A stretch of DNA of 64,000 bases from JABGQS01 sp963674545 (GCA_963674545.2 CAXXFB010000001.1:2728001-2792000), one strand, 5' to 3'. Positions 17,690 to 27,154 are shown, counted from the first letter of the stretch. The notes: a model not told the origin generated them from the letters alone. A program made the numbers and translations.

Positions 17690-18691
17690 ATGAAAAAAAC
17701 TCTTCTGATTATATTGTCAATCATATTCCTTTTTTCTATATCTGCATGCAGTAAAACTCAGCAGACGGTTCAGGTCGAGACGAGCACTATTCAAACGCCT
17801 GCTTCTACATTGCAGCCTACAGAGACCGTCACACCGCAGCCGACGGACGAGCCGGAATCCACACCTGTGCCGACTGTCACACCACAGCCGACTACTACTC
17901 CAAAATTCGATTATATAGGTATGGTGATAAGCACAGCAGCGGACTTTGTGAACATAAGGCAGCAACCTAATACCGATTCGGATATACTTGGGCAGTTTCC
18001 CGGCGGTGAGCAGGCCGGTGTTATAGATAATGACGGTGAGTGGGTGCACATATACTACAAAGACATCGAAGGGTACGTCCACCGCGACTATACAGTTGCA
18101 TCAAGCTCGCCTTCGGTAGAAGTGCCTTCCGGTGACTGGGCGCAGATACTGGTTAACCCGACTCATCTTCTCCCTGACGACTATGAGATAGAGCTTTCGG
18201 ACTTCGAAGGCGGGCAGATAAACACGAGGATATTTGAAATCGCTACAGCTATGTTTGAGGACGCAGCCGAAGACGGCGTAGAATTTAAATTGGTAGATTC
18301 GTACCGCAGCTACGATACACAGGCAAAGTATTATGAGGAGAAAGTGCAGTATTATATCGACAGAGACTACAGCCGCGAAGATGCAGAGACCAAAGCAGCG
18401 ACGATTACGGCACGGCCGAACACAAGCGAACATCAGGCGGGTCTTGCGCTTGATATAGTAACGCCATCGTGGCCAAGGCGAAACAGCGGGTTTGCAGATA
18501 CTGCCGCTTTCAAGTGGCTGGATGCGAATGCATACAAGTACGGCTTCATACAGCGATATCCTAAAGGAAAAGAGGATATAACAAAAGTGATTTTTGAGCC
18601 GTGGCACTGGAGGTTTGTGGGTGTAGAGATCGCAGCTGCTATTGAAGAGAGCGGCCAGTGCTTTGAAGAATATTTAGGAGAAATCGACTGA
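17690..18691 (+). CDS. SH3b-VanY (peptidase M15) D,D-carboxypeptidase lipoprotein
   Basis: A 333-residue lipoprotein that probably trims peptidoglycan stem peptides outside the cell. The lipobox is SISAC (Cys 20). A Thr/Pro/Gln linker (about 25-72), one SH3b domain (about 78-135, NIRQQPNTDSDILGQF) and a C-terminal VanY/peptidase M15B domain (about 150-325) follow. The zinc motif SEHQAGLALD starts at about residue 246, and EPWHWRFVG supplies the distal His near 304. The flavoprotein gene follows 18 bases downstream. The missing ribosome binding site is discussed under findings. Confidence 0.9.
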   Translation: MKKTLLIILSIIFLFSISACSKTQQTVQVETSTIQTPASTLQPTETVTPQPTDEPESTPVPTVTPQPTTTPKFDYIGMVISTAADFVNIRQQPNTDSDILGQFPGGEQAGVIDNDGEWVHIYYKDIEGYVHRDYTVASSSPSVEVPSGDWAQILVNPTHLLPDDYEIELSDFEGGQINTRIFEIATAMFEDAAEDGVEFKLVDSYRSYDTQAKYYEEKVQYYIDRDYSREDAETKAATITARPNTSEHQAGLALDIVTPSWPRRNSGFADTAAFKWLDANAYKYGFIQRYPKGKEDITKVIFEPWHWRFVGVEIAAAIEESGQCFEEYLGEID

Positions 18692-18709
18692 TATAACGGA
18701 GGATGTAAT

Positions 18710-20398
18710 ATGAAAATCAGCTATAGTGTTGATACGCAGGTTCTGGTCATAGGTTCAGGCGGCGGCGGTATAAAAGCATCGCTGGAAGCGGCAGGCAGGG
18801 GAGCGGAGGTGTTGCTCGTTTCAGAGCAGTCTTTTGGAACATCAGGCTCGACTTTCTATCCAGGCGTTCCCGGTTGGGGAATGTGCTGTGTTCTTTTCGA
18901 GGGTGACAGCGAAGAGAAATATCTGGAAGAGATATTAGAAGCGGGGCAGGGCGCAGCAGACCCAAAGCTGTCTAGAATCATTGCTGGCGAAGCAACGAAT
19001 CGTTTCCATGAACTTGAAGATTACGGTCTGGAGTTCAATAGAACGCAGGACGGTGAGTATGCTTCCGTGATACCGTGTTTTGGAAAAACGCTGCGCGGCA
19101 GTGCAACTTACGGCATTGACAAGATACGAAAAGTCATGTGGAAACAGCTGATGAAGAGCGGCGTCAAAGTTCGCCAGAATGTAACGGCCGTTTGTCTGGT
19201 TGTAAAAGACGATGTTTGCTGCGGCGCTGTGGTGATAGACGAAACAAACTCGCTGTGTTTTATCCGTGCAAAAGCGACAGTGCTTGCAACGGGCGGAGCA
19301 TGCGGGCTCTATAAATACAGTTTGGCAACAAAAGAACAAACGGGTGATGGATATCTAATGGCTCTAGAAGCCGGGGCAAGGCTTATCAACCTTGAGTTCA
19401 TACAGTTTATACCGGGGATAACAAAGCCGGTCAGTAAAACGCTGTTCCAAGAGAAAAATCTCGATACTTTCCCGAAGATAACCAACAAGGACGGCAAAGA
19501 GTTCTTATATGACTACCTTCCTGATGGTGTGACCATGGAGCAGTGCCTTACAGAGCGTGCTAAGCACGGACCTTTTACAAATATCGACTGCAGCCGATAT
19601 TTGGACATAGCTATGATAGAAGAGTGGCGTGCAGGGCGTGCTTTCCCGGAGGGTGGTCTGCACATGCAGTACCCTGAGAGCGTGCTTGAAGACAAGCGTC
19701 TTAGCATTACTTCGTGGCTGAAATGGATGAGTTCAAAAGGTATAGATGTGGTAAAAGAAGGTTTCGATATGTTGCCTCATGCGCAGGGTTTTAACGGCGG
19801 AATATACATTGATGAAAATGCATCAACAGGTGTTATTGGTTTGTTTGCTGCCGGAGAGACTGCGGGAGGACCGCATGGTGCAGACCGCCTTGGCGGCGCA
19901 GCGATAGCTGCGACTCAGGTCTTTGGCAAGATAGCGGGAAACAGTGCTGCAGAATATGTGAATGAAGCCAAAACTCCGGATGTAAGCGAACAATTCGCGC
20001 AGGACTATTTAATTGAAAAGATAGGCACTAGTGGCGGCGGAATAATAGACATAGAAGCTGCGATGGAACAGATAAAAACGATAATGTGGGAATGTGGTTC
20101 GATAGTGCGCAGTGAAGAACAGCTAAAGAAAGGCATTGAGAAAATAGAGGAAATAGAGGAGTCTTTCAGTCCGCTGGAACACTTAAGACAAGGAATAGAT
20201 ATTAAAAAGGTTTCAAAGCTGCGTTCATTCATAAAGATATCGATGCTGCTGCTTTCGCTGATGGAATACCGCAAAGAGAGCAGAGGGCCGCACTATCGTG
20301 TGGATTTCCCCGAAGTATCAGAGCGATTCAGGGGCGCAGTGACTTCAATGCTGAAAAAAGGACAAATAGAACTTGAGCTTATAGATCTGTCCAAATAA
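18710..20398 (+). CDS. FAD-dependent oxidoreductase, fumarate reductase/succinate dehydrogenase flavoprotein family
   Basis: A 562-residue soluble flavoprotein. It has a dinucleotide-binding motif GSGGGGIKASLEAA (13-26), a substrate-capping region, the FAD-binding C-terminal block GIYIDENASTGVIGLFAAGE, and the following GGPHGADRLGGAAIAA typical of the family. It could reduce fumarate or another enoate or act as an oxidase; its substrate cannot be deduced. No signal peptide or heme-binding domain is visible. GGAGG precedes ATG 18710. It begins a run of four same-strand genes (oxidoreductase, SDR, CPBP protease, nitroreductase). Confidence 0.85.
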   Translation: MKISYSVDTQVLVIGSGGGGIKASLEAAGRGAEVLLVSEQSFGTSGSTFYPGVPGWGMCCVLFEGDSEEKYLEEILEAGQGAADPKLSRIIAGEATNRFHELEDYGLEFNRTQDGEYASVIPCFGKTLRGSATYGIDKIRKVMWKQLMKSGVKVRQNVTAVCLVVKDDVCCGAVVIDETNSLCFIRAKATVLATGGACGLYKYSLATKEQTGDGYLMALEAGARLINLEFIQFIPGITKPVSKTLFQEKNLDTFPKITNKDGKEFLYDYLPDGVTMEQCLTERAKHGPFTNIDCSRYLDIAMIEEWRAGRAFPEGGLHMQYPESVLEDKRLSITSWLKWMSSKGIDVVKEGFDMLPHAQGFNGGIYIDENASTGVIGLFAAGETAGGPHGADRLGGAAIAATQVFGKIAGNSAAEYVNEAKTPDVSEQFAQDYLIEKIGTSGGGIIDIEAAMEQIKTIMWECGSIVRSEEQLKKGIEKIEEIEESFSPLEHLRQGIDIKKVSKLRSFIKISMLLLSLMEYRKESRGPHYRVDFPEVSERFRGAVTSMLKKGQIELELIDLSK

Positions 20399-20439
20399 CA
20401 CATATTGCAAACAGGAGGAGTTTTGTATAATATATATTT

Positions 20440-21294
20440 ATGGAAAAAAGAGTTGCATTAGTTACGGGCGCAAGCTCGGGTATAGGTGAAGAGATAGCTC
20501 GGCAGCTATCAAATGCGGGCTATACGGTATATGGAACATCACGAAATGCAGAAGCAGTGAAACCGTTCTGCAGGATGCTTACGCTTGAGCTGACAGATGC
20601 AGATTCTATCGGCGCTGCGGTTGACACGGTTATAAAAGAGCAGGGCAAGATAGATGTTCTCGTTAACGCAGCTGGTAGCGGAATCGCGGGAGCTGTGGAG
20701 GAAACCAGCCCGCAGGAAGTAATGGGCCAGTTTGGTCCGCTTTTTGGGACATATGCTTTGCAGACTGCTGTGCTTCCGTATATGAAGGAGCAAAACAGCG
20801 GTATTATAATTAACATCGGCTCTATGGCAGCATGTTTTCCAATACCGTTCCAAGGTGCATACAGCGCTGTTAAATCCGCTCTGTTTATGGTTAGTGCAAC
20901 ACTTGCTATGGAGGTAAAACCATACGGCATCCGTGTATGCTGCATAGAACCGGGCGATACAAAAACAGGATTTACCGACAGCCGCTTTTATACTGAGAGA
21001 ACAAAGTACACAAAGTATAATCCGTATTTTGAGCGGGCACTTTACGAGATGATACGCTCCGAGATGGCAGCATACGGCCCTGAAAAATGCGCAAAGCTGA
21101 CTCTTAAAACGATAAAACAGAAGAATCCGCCTATTCGCAAGTCGGTAGGGCTGGGTTATAAAACGCTCTATATGGCTTCAAAGATACTTCCGTGGACGCT
21201 GAAAATGTTTATACTAAAGAAAATATATTTAGAAAAAGATCCTCCGAAAGATGCTCAGTGGACATTTAAAAAGCAATTCGACGACGCTGAATAA
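20440..21294 (+). CDS. Short-chain dehydrogenase/reductase (SDR)
   Basis: A 284-residue classical SDR, an NAD(P)-dependent alcohol/ketone oxidoreductase. It shows TGASSGIG (9-16), the NAAG-type VNAAGSGIAG, and the catalytic pair Y141 and K145 in YSAVKSA. The substrate is unknown. The start codon is unusual. The only GGAGGAG (20414-20420) ends 19 bases before ATG 20440, a stop blocks any upstream in-frame start, and a TATAAT (20426-20431) lies just before the ATG. A leaderless transcript is possible. Confidence 0.9.
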   Translation: MEKRVALVTGASSGIGEEIARQLSNAGYTVYGTSRNAEAVKPFCRMLTLELTDADSIGAAVDTVIKEQGKIDVLVNAAGSGIAGAVEETSPQEVMGQFGPLFGTYALQTAVLPYMKEQNSGIIINIGSMAACFPIPFQGAYSAVKSALFMVSATLAMEVKPYGIRVCCIEPGDTKTGFTDSRFYTERTKYTKYNPYFERALYEMIRSEMAAYGPEKCAKLTLKTIKQKNPPIRKSVGLGYKTLYMASKILPWTLKMFILKKIYLEKDPPKDAQWTFKKQFDDAE

Positions 21295-21313
21295 CTTTAA
21301 ACAGGAGAAGATG

Positions 21314-22240
21314 ATGGACAATATATCTGGGGCAAGACGGGACTTCTCACGCATAGGTGCAGCTCTTCTCCTGATGTTTTTTCTAAGCTATGCCCTTGCG
21401 CAACTGTCTGGATTCCTGATGATTAGGTTTTTTGGAGAAGCGGAATCAGAGCCTATATGGATAAAGCTGCTTCTGAGCTCTGTCGTGCAATACCTTATCG
21501 CAATGCCTGCGGCATACCTGATAATAAGGAAAATGCAAAAACAGGATGTAGAACCGCTTGGTATAAATTTCGGACGTTTCATGGTGCTGTTTTTTATCTG
21601 CTATTTTCTTATGTATGCCGGCAATCTTTTAGGCATGGGTACAAACTTTTTGATACAGCATTTTACAGACAGCACTATGGTCAGCTATATTGACGAGATG
21701 CTGACGGGTACAAATGTGTTTATATATGGCTTTTTTGTTGTGATAGCTGCACCGGTGATGGAAGAGCTTTTTTTCAGAAAGCTTCTTATCACACGGATGG
21801 AGCGTTACGGAGAAGGTCCGGCCATAATAGTATCAGGTCTTGTGTTTGGGCTGTTCCATGGCAACTTCGGGCAGGTGTTCTACGCGGTTGCTTTAGGGCT
21901 TGTGCTCGGTTACATATATATAAGGACAAGGAAGATATTTGTGACTATAGGACTGCACATGATGATAAACCTTTTCGGAGGTTTGATTTTCCCGTATGCC
22001 GCTGCTTCAGGTATAGGGCTAATGATGCTGACTGGGCTGGCGGCACTTGGATTTACGATAGCAGGGCTTGTTATGTTCATCATCCGTATAAAGAAAGTAA
22101 GGATAATCCACCGCAGCACACAGCTTTCGACTCCGGGATGGGGGCAGGTTGCATTTGTAAACTTTGGTATGATGGCGTTTTTTATTTGCAGCGCAGCTGT
22201 GTTCGTTCTGAACACACTGGACATGCTGATACCGAACTGA
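21314..22240 (+). CDS. CPBP family intramembrane metalloprotease
   Basis: A 308-residue multi-pass membrane protein of the CPBP (CAAX protease and bacteriocin-processing) family. The glutamate pair is at 150-151 in MEELFFRKLL, the first conserved histidine at about 182 in FGLFHGNFGQ, and the second at about 215 in GLHMMINL. About eight membrane helices are visible. The start at the second of two adjacent ATGs (21314) has better spacing to AGGAG. Roles in the family include prenyl-protein processing and bacteriocin self-immunity; none is indicated here. Confidence 0.9.
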   Translation: MDNISGARRDFSRIGAALLLMFFLSYALAQLSGFLMIRFFGEAESEPIWIKLLLSSVVQYLIAMPAAYLIIRKMQKQDVEPLGINFGRFMVLFFICYFLMYAGNLLGMGTNFLIQHFTDSTMVSYIDEMLTGTNVFIYGFFVVIAAPVMEELFFRKLLITRMERYGEGPAIIVSGLVFGLFHGNFGQVFYAVALGLVLGYIYIRTRKIFVTIGLHMMINLFGGLIFPYAAASGIGLMMLTGLAALGFTIAGLVMFIIRIKKVRIIHRSTQLSTPGWGQVAFVNFGMMAFFICSAAVFVLNTLDMLIPN

Positions 22241-22270
22241 TTCATATCTAGAATATACAGGAGGTAAACC

Positions 22271-22786
22271 ATGGACCATTTAAAACCTATTTTAGAAAGA
22301 AGAAGCCACAGAGCTTATTCGGATAAACCTATACCAGAGGAAGTTATAACAAACATTTTAAAAGCAGGAATGTTTGCACCTTCAGCAATGAACTCTCAGC
22401 CGTGGGAGTTTCTGATAATGAAAGACGACGAAAAGCGCGCTAAAGTCTCAGAGATAGTACCATACTGGTCTATGCTGAAAAATGCACCGCTAGCCATTCT
22501 TGTGCTTGCCAACACTGCCAACTACAAAGCGTCAACGAAAGAGTTTATCGTACAGGACTGCGCAGCCAGCACACAGAATATACTGCTTGCTGCACAGGCA
22601 CAAGGGCTTGGCGGGGTGTGGCTGGGGCTCTATCCCAAGGAAGACAGAATGGCTAAGATAAGCAGGATATATAACATTCCGGAGCACGTGTTGCCCTTCT
22701 CCATAACATCGATGGGTTATCCATACAGAGAGCTGCGGCCGCACAGAACATTCAGGGAAGATAAGGTGCATATAGATAAATACTGA
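22271..22786 (+). CDS. Nitroreductase family FMN oxidoreductase
   Basis: A 171-residue nitroreductase-family protein binding FMN and reducing nitro or quinone compounds with NAD(P)H. Family features are the N-terminal RRSHRAYSDKPIPEE, the FMN-binding FAPSAMNSQPWEFL (residues 35-48), and the C-terminal GLGGVWLGLYP and SMGYPYRE segments. GGAGGTAAACC precedes ATG 22271. It ends the four-gene run that starts with the flavoprotein and is closed by a terminator. Confidence 0.9.
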   Translation: MDHLKPILERRSHRAYSDKPIPEEVITNILKAGMFAPSAMNSQPWEFLIMKDDEKRAKVSEIVPYWSMLKNAPLAILVLANTANYKASTKEFIVQDCAASTQNILLAAQAQGLGGVWLGLYPKEDRMAKISRIYNIPEHVLPFSITSMGYPYRELRPHRTFREDKVHIDKY

Positions 22787-22798
22787 ATAAAGAGTATT

Positions 22799-22829
22799 AA
22801 AAAAGACCTGTTAAAAGCAGGCCTTTTTT
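22799..22829. terminator. Bidirectional terminator
   Basis: AAAAGACCTG, short loop, CAGGCCTTTTTT with one mismatch in the stem. It separates the convergent nitroreductase and phosphatase genes. Confidence 0.8.
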
Positions 22830-22838
22830 GTTAGCGTT

Positions 22839-23921
22839 TTATTTTCTTTCGCAAACAAGCATTGTAACGTCGTCTTCTTTTTTCTGAGCGAATTTTGCTT
22901 TTATATTATCAAGAAGCGCTTGGTTGTCCTGCGATTTGTCTTTGAGCATCGAGCCCAGTTCCTCGGCGACGGCTATATCAACATGCACATCATCCAGACC
23001 ATCGGTATATAGAAGCAGTCGCTCCCCTTTTTTAAGAGTATCGGTTCTTTCGCTTCGTTCCTCTGAATTTGTCCACCTGCATATAGGCGTTCCCGGTAGG
23101 AACAGCTCTCTGGTATCTGTGTCAGAGGCGATAAGCGGCGTAACGCTGTGCCCGGCGTTGCAGTAAACGAAATTTCCTGTTTCAGGTTCAAGCACAAGTG
23201 CAAATATCGTTATATATATACTGGGGTTTACGCTTAGTTCCTCAAAAGAATCCTGCATGTTTGAAAGCACCTGTTTTGGATTTATACCTGTCTTTTTGCA
23301 TTGAGCGAACATCTCTTGCCTAAGGTATACAGTAAGCATTGCAGGCATTACACCGTGCCCGGAAACATCCGCTATATACATGAAAACTCTGCCGTCACGC
23401 ATAAGGAAGCAGTCATACATATCGCCTCCAAGAGCTTCGCAGGGAAGGAATTCCGCTTCAAAATCATATCCGTCGATGGTGGGAAGTTCGTTGCGCAGTA
23501 TTGAAAGCTGAAGGCTCCGTGCCACTTCAAGGTCGCTTATCATACGCTCATTTGCACCCATAAGCCTGTCTTTTAAATTGGCTTCCATGGTTATGTCAGA
23601 TAGTATCTCGAGTGCATATGTTTGTCCTTCAAACGATACGGGGTTTGCGCTAAGTGAATAAACCCTGCCACGAACGTTCAGTACAGTATCCTGTCTCGAC
23701 ATCGAGTTTATGCATTCAACTGCCGTGCATGAGGGACATTCGTCAGTTGCGCTCGGAATCTTGAGGCAGACTTCACCCAGCCCGTTGCCGAACCTGTCGA
23801 TAAAAGCCTTGTTTGCATACAGCACATTTCCTGCTTTGTCAATAATCCTTAGCATGTCGGGTATTTCATTCAGTGCACAGGCGAATATGGTATCCGACTC
23901 AAATAATTCTTTGTTTTGCAT
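22839..23921 (-). CDS. PAS-SpoIIE/RsbU-type serine phosphatase
   Basis: A 360-residue PP2C-like (SpoIIE/RsbU) phosphatase. The N-terminal PAS domain (about 10-115) contains a Cys-rich loop, ECPSCTAVEC. A short coiled linker follows, then the phosphatase domain (about 150-360) with metal-binding EALGGDMYD, IADVSGHGVMPA, YTDGLDD and the closing DDVTMLV. It is likely cytosolic and dephosphorylates an anti-sigma antagonist in a partner-switching pathway, but no RsbV/RsbW genes are near. The cysteine-rich PAS loop could sense redox or a metal; this is inference. GAGGTAATT precedes ATG 23921. Confidence 0.9.
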   Translation of the reverse strand: MQNKELFESDTIFACALNEIPDMLRIIDKAGNVLYANKAFIDRFGNGLGEVCLKIPSATDECPSCTAVECINSMSRQDTVLNVRGRVYSLSANPVSFEGQTYALEILSDITMEANLKDRLMGANERMISDLEVARSLQLSILRNELPTIDGYDFEAEFLPCEALGGDMYDCFLMRDGRVFMYIADVSGHGVMPAMLTVYLRQEMFAQCKKTGINPKQVLSNMQDSFEELSVNPSIYITIFALVLEPETGNFVYCNAGHSVTPLIASDTDTRELFLPGTPICRWTNSEERSERTDTLKKGERLLLYTDGLDDVHVDIAVAEELGSMLKDKSQDNQALLDNIKAKFAQKKEDDVTMLVCERK

Positions 23922-24109
23922 AATTACCTCTGTCTGCTTTATTAAGCGTTCCCGGAAATATCATAACGATATAATATTTGTTATAACGTAAAGAATACTT
24001 TTTACACCTATATAATATCACAAAATGAAACGATTATGAACTTGTTTAGCTAAAAGGACGAAATAAAACCCCCGGTATATGTTTCGCCGAGGGCTTGCTG
24101 CGCTTTTTG

Positions 24110-24457
24110 TCAGTCATTGATTATAACTGCTACGATCTTTAGTGTTTCGTCTTTTTCATTGGATACGGAATGGAACGCTCCGCCGCCGCACACATTGCAG
24201 TCTCCTTTTCTAAAAGGCTGCTCTGTGCCGTTGTCGTTGATGATTCCTTCGCCCTCCAGCACATAATAAATTTCAGTTTCATCTGTATGTCCGTGTCTGC
24301 CGATGCTGCATCCCTTTTCGAGTATCATTACGGAGAACAACCTGCTTTTCTCGGGCATGAACCCTTCAGGTACGATATGCAGAAAATCAACTGTTCCGCT
24401 GCCGCCTCTTACTTCCTGCCGGCTCTGTGTTTTCATGTCCTGGCTTTTGATAACCAT
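24110..24457 (-). CDS. Small cupin-domain protein
   Basis: A 115-residue single-domain cupin. The two cupin motifs are visible as G-x-HGHTDETEIYYVLEGEG (metal-binding His and Glu, about 53-71) and the later GDCNVCGGGAFHSVSNE. The metal-ligand pattern is intact. Such proteins are often sugar-nucleotide isomerases, quercetinase-like enzymes or ligand sensors; no function can be chosen here. AAGGAGAAG precedes ATG 24457. It lies 13 bases downstream of hom on the same strand, so it may be the last gene of that operon. Confidence 0.85.
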   Translation of the reverse strand: MVIKSQDMKTQSRQEVRGGSGTVDFLHIVPEGFMPEKSRLFSVMILEKGCSIGRHGHTDETEIYYVLEGEGIINDNGTEQPFRKGDCNVCGGGAFHSVSNEKDETLKIVAVIIND

Positions 24458-24470
24458 GATAACTTCTCCT

Positions 24471-25742
24471 TTATCTTTCTACTCTTATTATATTAGCTAC
24501 TTCTAATACTTCGTCGATCTTGCTTATTTCATCGATTGCTTTTTTGAAAGAAAGTTCCTTTGCCTTGTGCGTGATGAATATTAGAGGAACCCTGTCGAGG
24601 TTGTGCCCTTTCTGTATAACCGACGCTAAGCTTACGCTGTGACCGCCAAAAACGTCAGCTATCTTGCCTAGTACGCCCGGGCTGTCCTGAGCTATAATAC
24701 GGATGAAGTACTCGCTCTCCCAGTCGTTATCGAAAGAAAGCTCATCAGAAACGCTCTCTTCGTTGTAAAACGTAGTGTATCTGTGCTTGCACTGCTTTGT
24801 CGCATATATAATGTCTGAAACGACGGCGCTTGCAGTCGGCATGTCGCCGGCTCCGCGTCCGTAAAGCATTATGTCGTCTACTACATTTCCATGCAGGAAA
24901 ATAGCGTTGAATGCTCCTCTTACGCTTGCAAGCGGGTGGGTCATGGGTATCATCGTAGGGTGGACCCTAGCTTCAATGGTGTTGCCCTTGCGTTTTGTTA
25001 TGGCAAGCAGCTTTACTGTATACCCAAGCTCTTTGCCGAAAGCTATGTCTTCCTGAGCTATCTTCGTTATGCCCTCGCAGTATATGTAGTCTACAGGCAC
25101 TCTTGCGTGGAATGCCATGGAAGAGAGTATCGAGAGCTTATATCTTGCGTCAAGCCCTTCAACGTCACTTTTTGGATTTGCTTCAGCAAGGCCTTTTTCC
25201 TGTGCCTGTGCCAATGCCTCTTCATAGCTTAGCTTGTCTTCCGACATGCTTGTGAGTATATAATTCGTAGTTCCGTTTATGATACCCATAAGCGAAGTTA
25301 TCTCGTTTGCCTGCAGGCTTTCCCATATCGTGCGCAGTATGGGGATACCTCCGCCGACGCTTGCTTCAAAATAGAGGCCCGCACCGCTTTTGCTTGCTGC
25401 GGCATTCAGCACAGGCCAATACTGCGAAAGAAGATCTTTATTAGCCGTAACGACTGTTTTGCCGGCACTAAGGGCATCAATTATAAACTGCTTTGCCGGG
25501 TCTATCCCGCCTATAAGCTCTATTACTATATCGATGCTGTCGTCTTCTATAATATCCTTATAAAAGTCCTTTGCCTTTTTTTCTTCCGGTATATCGATGG
25601 AATACTCAAGAGCCAGCACTTTTTTAAGATTAAGCGATATGTCTTCTTTGTGCTCGATGCGTTCTTTCTGCATCTCTATTGTCTTATAAACGCCCGACCC
25701 GACAGTTCCCAGCCCGATAAGCGCAATGTTGACCTGTTTCAA
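24471..25742 (-). CDS. hom: Homoserine dehydrogenase
   Basis: This enzyme reduces aspartate semialdehyde to homoserine for Thr and Met synthesis. It has the Rossmann motif GLGTVGSGVY, the catalytic-region segments TANKDLLS, ASVGGGIPILR and NGTTNYILT, and a C-terminal ACT domain (IIAQDSPGVLGKIADVFGG), the usual site of Thr feedback. The start is taken as TTG 25742 (MKQVNIALIG) because GGGGTG lies six bases upstream; a longer GTG start at 25751 has no ribosome binding site. It follows coaX closely, in a panT-coaX-hom operon. Confidence 0.95.
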   Translation of the reverse strand: MKQVNIALIGLGTVGSGVYKTIEMQKERIEHKEDISLNLKKVLALEYSIDIPEEKKAKDFYKDIIEDDSIDIVIELIGGIDPAKQFIIDALSAGKTVVTANKDLLSQYWPVLNAAASKSGAGLYFEASVGGGIPILRTIWESLQANEITSLMGIINGTTNYILTSMSEDKLSYEEALAQAQEKGLAEANPKSDVEGLDARYKLSILSSMAFHARVPVDYIYCEGITKIAQEDIAFGKELGYTVKLLAITKRKGNTIEARVHPTMIPMTHPLASVRGAFNAIFLHGNVVDDIMLYGRGAGDMPTASAVVSDIIYATKQCKHRYTTFYNEESVSDELSFDNDWESEYFIRIIAQDSPGVLGKIADVFGGHSVSLASVIQKGHNLDRVPLIFITHKAKELSFKKAIDEISKIDEVLEVANIIRVER

Positions 25743-25756
25743 TTTGCCCACCCCAC

Positions 25757-26527
25757 TTATTTGTTTTTGTTCATTTCATAAACCCGGCTCAGTCCGATAA
25801 GGGTAAGCAGGTTGTTGATCTCGTCGATCTCTTTAGATTCCTGTGCAACGATGTTGGACATGCCTCCTGTAGCAATGACTTTAACAGGCTCGCCAAGCTC
25901 TTTCTTAAAGCGCTGTATTATATAGTCTACCTGCCCTACATATCCGTAAATGATACCGGCCTGCATTCCTTCCACAGTGCTCTTTCCTATAACGCTCTTT
26001 GGCTTAACGAGCTCTATCCTCGGAAGCCTTGCTGCGTTAAGGGTCAGCGCTTCTGCCGATATCTTTATTCCGGGGCATATAGACCCGCCGAGGAAATCGC
26101 CGTTTTTGCTTACTGCTCCAAATGTGGTTGCAGTGCCGAAGTCGACTATGAGGCAAGGTCCGCCGTAAAGGTGATATGCAGCGATTGCTCCAACGATGCG
26201 GTCAGCGCCGAGCTCTTTGGGATCATCATATTTTATGTTAATACCCGTTTTTATACCCGGCTCCACGAACAGCGGTTTCATACCGAAGTATATATTGCAC
26301 ATGTGCTGCAAAGTATAGTTGATAGAGGGTATTACGCTGGATATGACTATTCGTTCGATATCGCAGACGTCATGCCCGACATGTGCAAAGAACGCAGTGA
26401 TGCGTATGCCGTATTCGTCTGAAGTCCTCTCAAGATTCGTTGCCATTCTCCAGGAGTTCTTCAGTTCTCCACCTTCAAAAAGTCCGCATTTTATGTTGGA
26501 GTTGCCAACATCCATTACAAATATCAT
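25757..26527 (-). CDS. coaX: Type III pantothenate kinase
   Basis: CoaX phosphorylates pantothenate in the first step of CoA synthesis, and unlike CoaA it is not feedback-inhibited by CoA. The 256-residue protein has the ASKHA-type phosphate motifs DVGNSNIKCG (6-15) and DFGTATTFGAV, and the family motif GADRIVGAIAAY. ATG 26527 directly follows the stop of the ECF transporter gene, and GGAG lies in that gene's end, so the two are translationally linked. Confidence 0.95.
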   Translation of the reverse strand: MIFVMDVGNSNIKCGLFEGGELKNSWRMATNLERTSDEYGIRITAFFAHVGHDVCDIERIVISSVIPSINYTLQHMCNIYFGMKPLFVEPGIKTGINIKYDDPKELGADRIVGAIAAYHLYGGPCLIVDFGTATTFGAVSKNGDFLGGSICPGIKISAEALTLNAARLPRIELVKPKSVIGKSTVEGMQAGIIYGYVGQVDYIIQRFKKELGEPVKVIATGGMSNIVAQESKEIDEINNLLTLIGLSRVYEMNKNK

Positions 26528-27154
26528 TTAGTTCTCCGTTTTAGTTTTGCGCTGTCTGCGCTGTATTTTTGATACAGCATATACTATCGGTACACATAGT
26601 AGTATAGCAACAACTGCTTCGGGTAGTCCGTTTACCGCACCTATTCCTGCAAGCACACCGAAAAATGTTTCAGGTGTTGCTCCGAATGCCGCTGAAAGCT
26701 GGTCAATTTCCGGAAGGAATATCAGATAAAGCATTCCCAGGAAAAGCACTGTGTTTGTCATAGAACCTGTAAAAGCGGCTACTCCGGTTCCGATATTAAT
26801 GCTCTTTTTTGATTCTTTAGCTATTGCTTTGTATACCAGCCAGGTAGTCACCGGAACAAGCATACGAGGTATAAACACCAGCAATATCGTTTTTAACGGG
26901 CTTAAGCTGAACAAAAACTGGCTTAGAGCAGACGGTCTTATAAATATCGTCAAAAAGCTCGTCAATCCGAAAACAAAGCCCATTATTAGCCCGGTTCTCA
27001 GCCCTTGTGAAACTGTGCCGATTACAACAGGTATACACATAAGAGTTATTTCAATCGGCGGGATAGGGATATACCCAAGTGGCGTAAGCCCAAGAATCAG
27101 GCAGATTGCGGCAAGAACCGCAGTGATCGTTAGTTCTCTGGTTTGAATCTTCAT
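26528..27154 (-). CDS. ECF transporter substrate-binding (S) component, probably for pantothenate
   Basis: A 208-residue integral membrane S-component with about six helices. The N-terminal TRELTITAVLAAICLILGLTPLG and the Pro-rich GYIPIPPIEITLMCIPVVIG are typical of ECF S subunits. Abutting coaX strongly suggests pantothenate (PanT-like), but that is inference from context. ATG 27154 follows GGAGGTAATA; a longer frame upstream starts in non-coding leader. The EcfA/EcfT energising subunits are not in this window. Confidence 0.8.
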   Translation of the reverse strand: MKIQTRELTITAVLAAICLILGLTPLGYIPIPPIEITLMCIPVVIGTVSQGLRTGLIMGFVFGLTSFLTIFIRPSALSQFLFSLSPLKTILLVFIPRMLVPVTTWLVYKAIAKESKKSINIGTGVAAFTGSMTNTVLFLGMLYLIFLPEIDQLSAAFGATPETFFGVLAGIGAVNGLPEAVVAILLCVPIVYAVSKIQRRQRKTKTEN

